Source: Marasmius tenuissimus
Taxonomy: Eukaryota > Basidiomycota > Agaricomycetes > Agaricales > Marasmiaceae
Assembly (NCBI GenBank): GCA_029532415.1
Contig: JAQOTA010000054.1
Span: forward strand, 2,046,001 to 2,110,000
DNA: 64,000 nt
Direction: 5' to 3'
Positions 34,874 through 47,488 of the stretch are shown one piece after another. Below the pieces are notes generated by a model. That model made no database searches, was not told the origin of the DNA, and was given only the letters and a program-made list of their open reading frames with translations. Within the stretch, counting starts at the first letter, position 1, and each line of letters begins with the position of its first letter. Position numbers and translations under genes: made by a program.

Positions 34874-36114
34874 ATGTTGTCCTCAATATCGTCCTCGGCG
34901 TCCTCGACGTCCTCAAATGACTACCACACACAATGGTGCCCCGTCTGCGACAGGATCGTCGTCCCCAAACGCACTCTCGTCCCTGTCCAGCCCGACATTC
35001 CAGTACTAAGAAAGAAGGCAAACCCCCGCCCTCGTGGCTTTGTTGAGGGCACTGGCGCCTTCAACAACAAGCAGCAGCAGCCTCCTCGCATGCGAACCGT
35101 CATCGACCAGGGTCCAATGACTCTCTATTGCTCTGAAGAATGCAAGGTTCAGGACATGAAGGGTAGACGTGAAGACGACAGTGATCGTTATCCCACATAT
35201 AATCTCTACGGAGTTCCCAATTCACCTTCAGATGTCGAATCAGTATCAACCAGCGATGATTCGTTATCATCACCTACCGACGAGCTTCCTCGTTCCCTAC
35301 GCCCTTCTCCAGTCGACCAGGACTTCTTGCCCCTAGTTCCTCCGCGTCGCCCTTACGCTCTCGCGGAGAACCGTTCAAAATCGTATCACCACGGTGCTAC
35401 TCCAGCCATCGCGATTTCATCGTCATCGGCGCCTACCCCCAGACACCGCCCGTCATCCTCAATGTCGTCGCGCTCGCCTTCATCATTACCCACCACCAAT
35501 TCCGACGACCTCCTCAGCAAATTCTCTCAGTCTTTCTCGAGGAGATCGGAATCAAGAGTGTCTTTGTACGGCGGCTCGCCACCTTCTGCCTCTCCTTTAT
35601 CCTGCTCTCCTTCGCGACGCGAACGACCTCTGCTGCCACAGGGCGCAGAAGGTAAATTGCTCGTCCCTGACGTGCTCGTTCGCGTACCCTCCAACACATC
35701 CATTCCTTCACGGCCGTCGAGTAGTCGACGTAACTCCTCCACCAGCATAAACTCCAATTTCTCACGCACTGGCTCGATATCTAGCTTTAGTTCATCGAAA
35801 CCCAGTCCCCTTAGTCAGTTTGGGGAGGATACCGAAGAGAGCGACGATGAAGATTTCGAAGAGCCTCCACGCAGCCCGGCGAGCATAACTGGTTATCCCG
35901 CCCGCTCGACTACGAGGCGACCTGTCTTTGACAGTGCGTTCTTTCTTTTTCCTTATTACAACAAAGAAACTGACTCGATTTTGAAGCTCGTTCATATTCA
36001 AACGACAACTTCAGGACCATAACACAGCCTTCTGTGAACAAGCAAAGGCGGAGTCTGGTCAGCGAGTCAATAGGTGGTAGTGGGAAACGGCTGTTCCTGT
36101 TCCCGACTGACTGA
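34874..36114 (+). CDS. Ecl1-family life-span regulatory factor
   Basis: Exons 34874-35933 and 35987-36114 (395 aa). The N-terminus carries the Ecl1-type cysteine pair WCPVCDRIVVPKRTLVPV (Cys22, Cys25) and the partner LYCSEECK, together a presumed zinc-binding module. The rest is serine/proline-rich and disordered, with an acidic patch (EDTEESDDEDFEE). After splicing the tail ends in the short hydrophobic motif KRLFLFPTD. In fission and budding yeast Ecl1-group proteins extend chronological life span and respond to nutrient or zinc limitation; the molecular activity is unclear. Basidiomycete members are longer than the roughly 80-aa Ecl1. The ATG at 34874 is chosen because it follows the TATA box and directly precedes the conserved module. 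The gene stands alone between two gene-poor stretches. Confidence 0.82.
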
Positions 36115-36920
36115 GTCAGTACTGCGGGCACAACGGACTTGGTGTCGAATGCCATTGGCCGGGCCATAGGTGGCCCGAAAAATACATCCATCCCCACAAT
36201 AGCATCAACTCATCACACCATCATCTACCCGAACGAGCGCCCATTTCCGTATTCCGTATCGCACCGTCCCGCCCCTTCCACATGCATCGCATCTCCCCAT
36301 ACAGCCTGTGTCCACGTTCTTATCGCACCGGATTCATCGCATGGTTTCGATATCCATCCATCCATCGCCATCTCTCCTTGTCTCGTCTCATCGTCTCATT
36401 CATCGTTTATTCCCAATCCAATCTTTGCATCGCTGTCGACATCACATTCAACCATTCATGTTGCACAACTGTATATCCCGGAATTGTTCCTCATCCTATA
36501 CCACTTTACCGCATTGCTACGTTACCTTCATTGCATATAGTTTTTTATTCGTCACTTTGGAAGCCCACAGTACCCTAAACCCACCAACAGCCGTAATCGC
36601 CACCACACTTTACATTACCTCCCCAACACCATCCGCTACTCTCCTCACCATACCTTATCACCTCCCCTGTATTCGCCCGCCACAATATCCCCCTCGTCTC
36701 ATCTGGTTTTGGGTTCATCTTGGGTTTCGGACCAGCATTGGCACAACAAAATCTCCGGGCTTTATTTTTCTCATTCTGTGTTTTTATATGTGTTTCGTCT
36801 TGGTCAGTTTTGGTATCGGTCGTGTAACAAATAGGTATAATATTCGCTGTACTTTTATGGAATCTTTATGGAACTTGGAAGATATGCAAACTCGAAAACG
36901 TGCGACTGCCAGAGCTTGAG
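36115..36920 (+). other. G-poor pyrimidine-rich tract, probable 3' UTR
   Basis: From about 36170 to 36720 the plus strand is strongly depleted in G and rich in C, T and A (CATC, CCAT and TCAT words recur). Frames of 133 and 203 codons exist in it but have the biased Ser/His/Ile/Pro composition expected of such a tract. It most likely is the trailer of the Ecl1-family gene. AT-rich sequence with ATAATATT-like words near 36835 could mark polyadenylation. Confidence 0.45.
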
Positions 36921-39900
36921 ATTTCTGAGGTGATTTAGCGATTTGGAAGTCTTAGTCTAAGAATGCTCCGGTGACATTGATAATCAGGCGAGCCCTGCAA
37001 GTGTGTACACACACATGCTGATACTCGTGTACATATGCTTTGCCCCATGCCCATCGCCTTTGACCAATTTGGCAGGTCGATAGGTCCATGTTTCTTGCGC
37101 TCTTCCTCCTTATTTCTTCCATCGGCATGTGATAGTTCTTTCTCTCTGTGCACCCCCCTTCCGACAAACGGCGAGTATTTTCCGAAACGGAGGCGGAAAA
37201 CTACACGGAAGCAACCTTTAAGGCAGGTCTCACCTAGGCTATGATCGTGATTTCTGGACCGGTTTCATCGTCTGCATCGACTCATACGGGCACAGCTGTA
37301 CCACTGTACCTTATGACGAGCTATGCGGACAACGGGCGATGGCAAGCCATACAAAAAGGAGGCGCGGAGAACAGACGTCGAGCTGCTGAAGATCGCAAGT
37401 TTCAAGTCAAATAACGATTGCAAAAGAGTCATTTCGGATTGAAATGAAGCTACGAAGCTCAGCTTTGTCAATAGCCTGCCTCAACAAGGACTTTTGCTGA
37501 CACTTCATTTCCCAGTGATCACTTATCGACCAACCAGGACACGCCTCGTTTCTCCCAGTCAAACGCTATTGGTCAAAGTCACTATTGGCTGACAATGGTT
37601 GAATGAAGTTTTCGCACTCGGAGTACATACTTCAAAAACTGTGTATACACGTATAGTTTTACCGTCAGTCAACGTTATCGACGTTATCGGTTGCCTCGGG
37701 GCTGTCGAAATTTTGAACAAGTCGGACTCTTGGGTGCGGGAAAGACTCAACACTCGGTGCCACCGTGTCTTTCTCTCTTCCTCTTGCAATGCTGACCTGT
37801 TCGAGTCATTCTAGCTGGTCGATTTCGAACGTTCGCATCCACATGAACACCGGGCTCGTCGATCCAGCTTGGACTCCGCCAGGACTTCTTCTGCCCCGTG
37901 TATTGTCGACTCAGGACCTTCTTCTCGAACCCCATACACTGAGGTTCCGTCGGCGTCGCAACGTGCAATTAATCCTGAAAATTTTACCCGTTCTGCGACT
38001 GGCTTTGACATCTCCCACCCCTTCTGCAAAAGTACAGTGTACTGAAAAAATCGGGACATTCGGATGATCGACCCGCTACATCCCTGTAGAGTCTAGATGC
38101 AAAAGAGGGTTGAGCTCGTACGGGGTGGTGAGTGAATTGGATGCTCTTGACTTTCATTCGTATCCTAACTTGTTTAATTCCCATCGCTCAATAGACCCTA
38201 CCATCCAGCGTCCCGACGTTCCGAATCACCAATCACAACAACTCGGAGAGGTAGTTGATTGCAACTCTGGGACCCTGAACCGTTTGGTATTTGACAGTTC
38301 GCAATTTCACCATCGCTGCTTGCTTCTTGTAGATCCCAAAGGGCCATGGTACCCCGCCGCCGGGATCGAGGTGAACGGTGAACTCTTGATCATTTTCGCA
38401 TGTTGTTCCGTCGTCGAAAATGACTTAGACCTCTTTTGCACTAGTCGTTTTTTTTTTTTTGCTATCTCCTCCCCCTCGGACGTCGAATGCTGGGAGATTA
38501 TCAATCACTCGATCCCGCCGGCTTTGTCGAGGGTACAGTCGACTACCCCACGTTCCTCGTTCGTCCCTTGCTGACACTCGAGCCGGCGGTCTTGCAGATA
38601 TGTGCGGTGCGGATGGAGTTGAATTGATCATTCATTGCAGCTTAGGGGGTTTGAGCGTTCTAATAGTAGCAACAGGCTGTCAACTCTGCTATCGCACTTC
38701 ATTGTCGCTCCGATTATTCCGACAGCCAAACCTCGAAAGCAGCACTGCTCGGGCTCAAGCCCGATGGGACTGTAGGTGTGTGCTGCCTTAGCATGGGAGA
38801 GTACCATCTTTTTTTAGCTTGATGCTTGCTCTGGGTCTCTGTGCTATTCCGCAAAAGTTTTATCAACAACTCCATGTTACCTCGCCTTTGTTAATCAAAA
38901 CTCAAAATACTCAGAGAAGTCCGGGGACGTACGGGTGATCGACATCCGCACGTCCTCCTCTTTCATCTTGCCCACATTTGCCCATGTCCCCAAGCTCAGC
39001 TACAAGTGTTGATTTTGATTGAAACGGTAATCAAGGTCCTTTCAGGTCGTGTATATTCTGTTCAACCTCGGCACGCACTGGCGGAAGTGAACTCTGCTCT
39101 TTCAACCCGACTCCGGCAACCTTACACAGCGTTCTCGACTGATGGCTCACTCGTGTAAAGTGACCAACCATATCAAAGCTCAAAACCGGACCGTAATTTG
39201 ATAGGGTACTTCGATACCTGGTTAACTCGATACCCGAATACTTCGTTACCTCGTCGTTCGTCGTGCGCGCGTAATCTTATCCGGATGGCCCGGGTTTTTC
39301 ATTGCCCATTGCCCAGCTTGTTTCGATGTTCCCACTCTTCGGAGGTCTATGTTTCGTATTGTACCCGCTTGGGCCGACCCCATCGCTACGGGAACCTCGA
39401 GGCTCCGTCTGTGCAGTATCCTTACTCCCTTACTTACTTCCGCGAACTTCAGGTCGGGCCCGGAGACTGGAACCCCCCTTTGGCCTTGCCGCCCATCCCT
39501 GTCCCGCTCATTCCCACCCCATAATCCTTGGATTGGCCTTGCTTTCATAAGTATGATGCCATTACACAACTACTTCTAGGTCCCTGGTGGGACTGAGGAC
39601 CTTAGGGTTCTGGCCTGATCCTTGCATATTAGGGCATCCCGACTTCTGACGTTGTTCTGACGCATAAGAGTCCCTTAGTGTTGGAGTAATTTCATTTATT
39701 GCTGCCAGTAACGTCGACGCACCCACGACGTCAGAGTGAGGGCCCACCGGATATACCTCGGAAAATGAACTGTTGAGCGCTGTGGGGCGTTATGTTCGCA
39801 AAGTTCGTGTTTCCGACCATCAAACATGAGCTTTCAAACAAATGTGCAGGTCGATTGGAGGTCGATGCATGTCTTGATACGAGATAAGTGAGGCACTACT

Positions 39901-42900
39901 TTACTTCATTCCCCATGCGCCCTCGCTGTCTATTGCTCCCTATTACTCTCCATTACCCCAGTAAACGCGCTGACTTTCCCAGCCAACCTTCAGCGTGTCA
40001 AAAAATTATTGAACGTCTATCAAAAAACGTACATCGCCTAATCGCCCGGCCCCTACCGAGACGGTGAACTCTGGCAAATCAATCCGGCGACGACGGACGT
40101 GCCAAAGACGCGGCAAACTCCATATAGCATACTCAATTTTCCTGGACACCCCCTCCTCCAACCCTCCCGGACGGAGTCGCGTGGAAGTTGGTGGCGTCAA
40201 AGGGTCGATAAAACTCCGATTACTGCACAACATATCGCGTATCCTCGCGTATCATACAACTCTATCGGTGTACACAATCATTCCGAATGTTGTTTAAGTG
40301 TTGTCCAAATGCTCAGTCTTGTGTGTTTTGTTTGTTTCGGGGTCGCATGAAGGTGGTCCTGTCTGGAGCGAAGAAAGACCTTTGTCTGCTTTCTGATGAT
40401 ATCATGAACCCACACATCTCTTGTCCTGAACTAGGAGGATTGACCCTCATCCTCTTGTTTCCCACCCTTGCTGTAGTTAGACTGCCTACGGCCCTAACCC
40501 TCATTCTATCTTTCCTTGACAACGGCGGCGGCCCGCCAGATTCGCCACAACAGTATTCGGCCAAGCCCGTTGAAGATTTATATTGGTACCTCACCGACCA
40601 CCCGTCCTTCCGCTCTCCAGGCTCGGGAGACGTGCAATATTATAACAACGCGAGTCGCTAAAACAGCACCCTCGATTCTCTGAATTGTAGATCTCGGACG
40701 ATTGATCACTGGGGACTCGGAGGCAACTCGGAGGTGGAGTTCAGGTACACTATTTTTTGTGTGTCCCAATAATCATGGGATAAAAGTGGTGTGCGCAATA
40801 TACGTACGTGCGCACACCAACCTTCCGACTCGGAGAGACTTGAAGCTACGCTTCCAGACCTTTCGTTTCTCGATATATGGTCAGGATCTCTCCTCCAATA
40901 GCGATCTTCAAATTGAGTGGGAGTATCACAATAGCTTAGGCGACGTGGACTGAAGTCCCGGCAAACTCGCATGAGGCTCTGAATTCACTCAAGTGGACCT
41001 GCACCGAATAACGACTGTAGATTTCGTTCGGCAACCGTAGGTATCTACCGACTTTCAGATGTCCACAGTCCCCGAACCGCCACAGGGTTCTCATGGCCAT
41101 TGTAATCTATTTTTCACGAGCGATTTCATAGATCTCAAACATGCATGTTCGTCTGCTAATATGGAGCTTCCACGTCCTGTCGTCCTATGTACGCGGTATT
41201 GGGGGGGACAGTCGCCTGCTTGGCAAATGAGGTGAGCTCATGGTCAACTTTAAACGGTTAACGACGATCCTGAAATCCACACTCTTTGTTGTCTTTCATG
41301 TGGCGTTAATGAAACCGGACGTTTTTGACTACAAGTTTCGTTCGAGCTGCATCATCGTCCACTAAAGTTGGCCGCAGTATAGCTAAGGTGCCGGATTGTT
41401 TCTTGAGATTGTGAACAAAAAACGAGTCCAAGGCGAGCTAGTCCGTAAGGGGTCACAAATCATACGAGGTGATGTGGGGGCGCGGAGAAAAACTGCTAGC
41501 AAAGGGTTGGAAGAATTGATTAGGACATCGAAACGCCGTCGTAAGGGTATGAACCGGACATAGAGCACCCTGAGGCAGCGACCCGTTGGTACGACACTTT
41601 TTACGAGAACATCGCGGAGAGAACTTGACATATCTCGCTAAAAACACCTCCGGACGGCTGCCTCGTCCGCATGTTCAGGCAAAGACAATAAGCGAACACG
41701 CCCCTCGAAGGTGTCGGAGGCGACCTCAGCCACATGACACAGGCGGACAGACAATCAAAGCAGTTGTAGTCGCTTGTAGTCGTCGATCTCCGGAGACAGA
41801 GCTAGTGGATATGTCTAGTATGTCAGATGGCCCCAGAAAGAATGGGTCAAAGCTAAACAGCCCTGGAGAAATAAGCGTCCTAGCGACGCCAGCACGAGGA
41901 CCAGAACAGCGGTTTCACGTGGGCCGTTGACCGAGGCACTGAGGGACTGTACGCAGTTTGAGAGGATAGATATTGATGCTTGTGATTATAGGAGAATACT
42001 CGAGATCTGGGTCGAAACTAGGTCAGGGCAGATGGCTTTCCCGTCTAATAGGTCCCAGAAGAAAAAATTGTAGGGTTATCTTATGCTGATTATGGGAATA
42101 AATGTGCAGTGTAGACACTCGACTGGGTGTGGTGGAATGTACCCAGAGGCGAGAAAACAAGCAAGCTTCCGGAAGAAGGAAAGGCTTTGAAACAGGGCCT
42201 AATGTTGTGTCGATAGACCGAAGAAGCATCCAATACAAAAATAAGCATTAACGGGCGGACGCCGTCGACCCTGGACTAAACGCACGGAGCGGAGGGCTTG
42301 TTCAATTCCAGTTTCAGGCTAATGGTGTTGTGCCCGAAGGATAGCTTGGTGCAAGTTGGGGCATCCGAGCAGCATTTGAGTGGATGTTGACAGTGATTCA
42401 CACTCCCGGGAAGGCAGAATTACTTCCTGCTGCCCTTGAGGAGAAGAATGAGATTAGACGGTCTGCTAAGGCCGAAAAGCGTTTGTTGTATGAGGTTTGC
42501 CGCCTTGCGTGGACATATTGAAGAGGGGGTGTGATCCCTAGCAACTTTGTCAATATGCATAAAGAGGTCAAGACCCAAAGTGAGTGTTCCTAGAAGTTTC
42601 TAAATGTATCTCCACTGAGCCTTCAACGTCTGGGTTACGATAGGGTGTGGCAATAGTCCCACACTGTCCTCTGGTGGTGATCTGGCCATGATCGACGGTA
42701 TGATATATAAAAAAGAGAGACTGGATCTTATAGCAGTAATTCGTTCAAAGGTAGTATATGTTGTAGATGGCGTGAGGATGGGTAACGACTGAGTACTGAG
42801 TCCAGAGTGACAGTCGGTGTCAAAAGTCAAAGGCCCATGATGATTTAGCGCCCAAACCGTCAACGCAAGTCACGTGGTCGTATATACGTACATCAAACTC

Positions 42901-45660
42901 GATAACCTGCCCTCAACTTTAAGTTACATAGCTACTATTCTAGGGGGGGAATTGCAACTTTTTTGGAATTTTCCTTCCGCCACTCCTGTAAAGCACCTAT
43001 CGTAATTTCTTTATGACAGAAGCATTCGATATATGGAAGAATGCTTAACCTGAATTTTTGGGATTTTTACCTTCTCCCCTCCTTGTGTCGGGCGATGACC
43101 GAGGCGGGAACAAGAACTGCGACCCCTTTGGGTCACGGTTTGTCACGAGCGGCAGCTATGTCATATCCCTTGATGGTGATCGGTTCACGGGCTCATTTAC
43201 GCCGCTACTTCAGTTCCCTCCCATCCTCCTTCCCTCATCGAGCTCGCTCTCTTGACCCTAACCCTCTAGATTTTGGCAGATAGACACCACTAATCTATCT
43301 CAAGATGATTATGTACTCTCCCCTGTGAGTCCCATTCATCAATACATGGTTCCTGGACTGTCACGCTCGCATCACGCCCAAAATTCCGATGTTTTTCAGG
43401 TCTCATTCGTGCTCCTTTGGGCTTCCATGCTAATGGTGATAGTTACAAGGCCTTGAGTACTACAATTTGCTTGAAAAAAATTCCCGAGGCAAGGGAACGG
43501 CGGGAACACCCTCATCTGGAAAAAATTGCATATCCCCCCCCATCGCACATCGTGTGACAGAATAGTATTCCTGACGAGGATACTCACCAGTCATCTACCG
43601 GCACATTTCACCAGATTTCGATTATCAACGTCCTCACGCACTCATATCAAGAGCCAGGACGAATTAATGTACCTAAAATGCAACAGGGCAGAGGGGCATT
43701 TATGCAGACTCCAGGTCAAGGGGACGTTCATGGGAACCATGACGCCTGTTTAATTTCTTCCACCAGGTGAGTTCCAATAGGTTCCAATCAATCAACGCTC
43801 AGCGTTCAATGTGACCAAGAAAGTACGTCCCCAGACTTTGTGGCACACAGCCTACACAATATTCATCCCGCTCATTTTGGCTCACTTTGCCCCGGATCGC
43901 TTCTAGGAACGAAACAGCATTGTGACTCACCGATCGCTCTATCTCTACGCGCTCCAAGTACTCTAAACAGGCCGGATAGGATTCCTAGTGTGATGAAGAC
44001 TTCGTACACACTTACAGGTCACAAGCGCTCCGGACAATAATGCAGGCTACGCTGGCCCTTCCCTTGGGAAACGACTGATACACGACTTTGGCTTAGTCTG
44101 TTTCCTTTTGCCGTCGGGCTTGCGACTCGGATGATAGCTCAGGTTCGCCAACAATAAATTCGTGTCGGTCTCCGCCGGTAACCCCAAATTCCTACGACGA
44201 AAACCCATCTGGCTTAGTGCAAGTCGGGCTCAAGCTAGAATTTCCACGAAGTCGTTCGAGAATCGATTTCAACAGGCTACTGGATGTTTCCACCCCTGAT
44301 TCAGATGTCATTCAACCCGGTAATTTCTCGGATGCACTCAGACTCGGGGAACTTGAGCAGAGGTGGTATGCAGGCTCAACGGTCTAAGACACGAGTCGAT
44401 ACTCATTCCACGGACCGCCAGATTTCCTCTTGCAATAGTACGATACTACTTACTCTTGGGTAATACTACCTATTGAGGATCATGAAGACTCGAGCGCTCG
44501 GTCCGCGGAAAACCTGCGACAACCCAATGTCTTTCTGGCAGACAATGATCTCCAAATCCTGATACACCTCTTCACATGTAAGCAATCACACATATTACCA
44601 TGTATGGAGTAAATATCTTGCTTGTGGAACCCGCACTCACAAAGATTGACCTGTCATTCAACAGATCAATCCCTTCTTCCCCGCTCTGGGGTAATAGAGT
44701 TACTGATGCGGGGAAAGACTGACACTCGAGATCACACATGGCCACCCGAGGACTCCTAGGCCCCGCAGCCTTTCCATATAGAAACCTAATGTCACCCTTA
44801 ACATCTCCCGCTGTACATCTACCACTTGAAGGAGGATGTACTCGCACGAGGAGGAAACAGGCGTGTAATTGCGACTCTATGTATGGGATATATAGCGGGT
44901 TTACGCCATGGGTAATGGTATCGCCACTTGGGACCAATTATTCTACTCACGAACAAGCACAATTGTTCTCGACTTTCCCTCTCCGTCCTCTATCCTTTGA
45001 GGCAGCTATGAGAACCCAGCTCGACCGACCGATACAGGGACTTACCGCCACTCAATGATTGAGAAGTCCCGGAGGGTGTTTTCACGCCTTCTACTTGGGT
45101 TCTCAAGTCTCCATAGTCCCGCGCCATTCCTGATCGGCGCAACGCGAGTTACCCCGCACTCTGTTTTTGAATCTCATTCCAATCAAAGGACACGACTTAT
45201 GATTCCGGTGAGAAGACGTCATTCTGAAAACCGGGGCCAGTAAAGTTGCTCGAGCGGGTAAAGGCTTGATTGAATGAAGGACGAGTCCGAGTCGGACGAC
45301 GGACATCTTGGAGCAGGGACTCCAGTGAGACCGGTCCGACCTAGTGTGGCTCCCAGCACGACATACAGGATACAGGTGCTAAACTAATAGGAAGGCCCAT
45401 GACATCCCGAGCCGGACTGTGGAATGAACAACGGGATATGATGCTGAAGTTTGAGGTTGTTGCAAGTTGAGTAGCGGTATAACTAGCACGACTCTACCTT
45501 GCATGCTCAATTGTACGAGCATTGAGAGCATTGAACGGCTACATATATCTGTTCCTAAGTTGAATGCCGGGCGGCACTAAGTGTGCCGGTAACTGCCGCG
45601 GCTGGCATCACCCAGGTATCGCCCAACCTTCGACGTCTCGAAATTTAGCCTTTTCGAACA
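36921..45660. other. gene desert, about 8.7 kb
   Basis: Only short frames (up to 154 codons) without family resemblance or linked exons. A T run lies at 38450-38460. One plus-strand frame of 114 codons (41586-41930) is basic and serine-rich but has no promoter or splice context. No transposon protein motif, long repeat or RNA gene was recognised by eye. Confidence 0.5.
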
Positions 45661-45679
45661 AGCCCTCAATATCAATACT

Positions 45680-47488
45680 ATGATCATGTCAACTCAAACA
45701 CTACCTTACGATTTATTGCAATATATCATCGAATATACGGACGGCCATCTACCTACACTGGCAGCGTGTTGCTTGGTTAATGGTGATTTTAGGGAGCTGG
45801 CCGCGTCAGCACTCTACTTTTGCTTAGACCTTCAATTCGGAGAACACCTGGGACCAGGAAGAGGGATTCGAAGGATACAATCGGTCAAGGTGAGTCTATG
45901 TTCTCTTCAGCGGCGGTGCTCAAAAGTTGCTTCAGAAGATTCCGAAAGCTCGAGTCGAACACGCGTTGAGGTCTGCTTGCCTACCCTACAATCGAAACCG
46001 GGTCAGAGCCGTTCTCTTGCGAGGTACGTCCGAGCTTTTTCATCTCTCCCATCAGGTCTAACTGTTCTCAAGGGACATACGACGAGTTTCCTCTAGGCGA
46101 GGAGGAGTTCCTTTACATTTTCAAACAATTCCGGCGGCTCGAGATCTTGTCCTTCAATGTCCAACACCCTCGTTGGAACAACTCGATGGACAGCGACCTG
46201 TTTGACGAGACAACCCTTGTTTATGCGATGACACTGATCAACAGTCAACTATCTCTTCGTGAGGTCACGCTAAATGATGTCGCAAACAAGAACAACAAGA
46301 TGCTTTTATCGCAAGACAGCCTCCGCAAACTGGCTCTCATTGATGCAGACGATGATATCTTTGACAAGTTCACGATGAGATTGCTGGGAGGTTTGAGAGA
46401 ACTCCAAATTCGGGTGCGTCTCGGCCTCTCTTGCCCATCGTGCACAAGAAGGACTAATGTCATCCGAGATAGGTCTCTGCCTACAACTGGAGGCAGCAAA
46501 GACAAAGCGGATTAAATAACGTGCTCCATGCTATCACCACAAGGTGTCATAGTCTCAGATCCTTGACGATTGGCCTCATCTACATGAAGACAGATGAAGA
46601 CAGGGAGGACCCGAACGAAACGCTGTTTGGTTCTGTGGTTCAAATACCTCATCTAGAGGAGCTCTGCCTTGAATATATGATATTGTATGGCTATCGTGCT
46701 AACTCCCTGGTCGTGAGTATTTGCCGAACCCACATATGTAACTTGTCCAACGTATCGTTTACAGGGAACGAACCTCCAAACAGACTTTCCGGTCCCTACA
46801 ACACTCAAATCTCTCACAGTCAGGTTCAAAACTACGAGAGAATATCACTTAGACATACCCGTCGTCTGCAGGTGGATGAAACATGTGGTCTCATCATCAC
46901 CCATAGAGAGGGTTAGCTTCGATCCTTTTTACCAACCTCGCACGAAAAACCCAGTTCAAAAAGGTAGTTGGGATATCCTCACGGATCATCTGGCCGACAA
47001 GCATGCGTCTACCCTAAAGTCATTCGACCTCCGGGCTGCATTCGTGAGGAAGACTGCGATGAAGGCCATTTTTCGCAAATGCCACCAGCTGGAGGAGTTT
47101 TCCGTGGCTACATCAGTTGGTTCCTTGGTTGGTTTTGTACTTACACGTTCAAACTCAACGCTGACACCTTCGCATTGTACTCTTTCTTACCTTTCGTAGA
47201 CTTCGTTGTCTCAATTTTCGGCGAACCTACCCAAGCTATACAAAGCACGATTTGAGCTTCGTACGGCAAAGGGAATACGACATCAGCCTCGATTCAATAC
47301 CCAGAGGGTCATTTTGATTATGCAATGCGCTCGTATACGACGGCTCGTTGTCAACGATGATGAATGGGAGGTAAGTGGTTCTCAGCCGTTCGCATCCCTC
47401 CCCTTACTTAAGGCCTCTTCAGGGTGCTTGGGTCTTGGAGAATGATGATTTGAAGTATCATGTCAGAGCAGTGACTAGTCATGAGTAG
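45680..47488 (+). CDS. F-box-type protein
   Basis: Exons 45680-45889, 45936-46023, 46073-46413, 46473-46712, 46765-47127 (or 47136), 47200-47370, 47423-47488 (492 aa with the first option). An F-box-like module opens the protein (LPYDLLQYIIEYTDGHLPTL, then AACCLVNGDFRELAASALYF). Leucine-rich stretches typical of the large Agaricomycete F-box families follow: FRRLEILSFNVQHP, LREVTLNDVANKNN, LRKLALIDADDD, LEELCLEYMIL, STLKSFDLRAAF. F-box proteins bind Skp1 in SCF ubiquitin ligases and recruit substrates through the C-terminal repeats; the substrate is unknown. Two donors, 47128 (GTTGGT) and 47137 (GTACTT), fit the fifth intron and both keep the frame. Such genes form lineage-specific families with high turnover. 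Confidence 0.8.

Noticed and set aside
36308..36919. 203-codon plus-strand frame after the Ecl1-family gene
   Set aside because: It lies in the G-poor tract, which removes many stop codons; Ser, His, Ile and Pro dominate as expected from base bias.
38449..38460. T run as a terminator or poly(A) insertion scar
   Set aside because: Only about 11 bases, with no retroposed gene next to it and no target-site duplication visible.
22370..45660. LTR retrotransposon or DNA transposon in the deserts
   Set aside because: No reverse transcriptase, integrase or DDE signature and no paired long repeats were visible by eye. A library-based repeat search would be decisive and was not possible.
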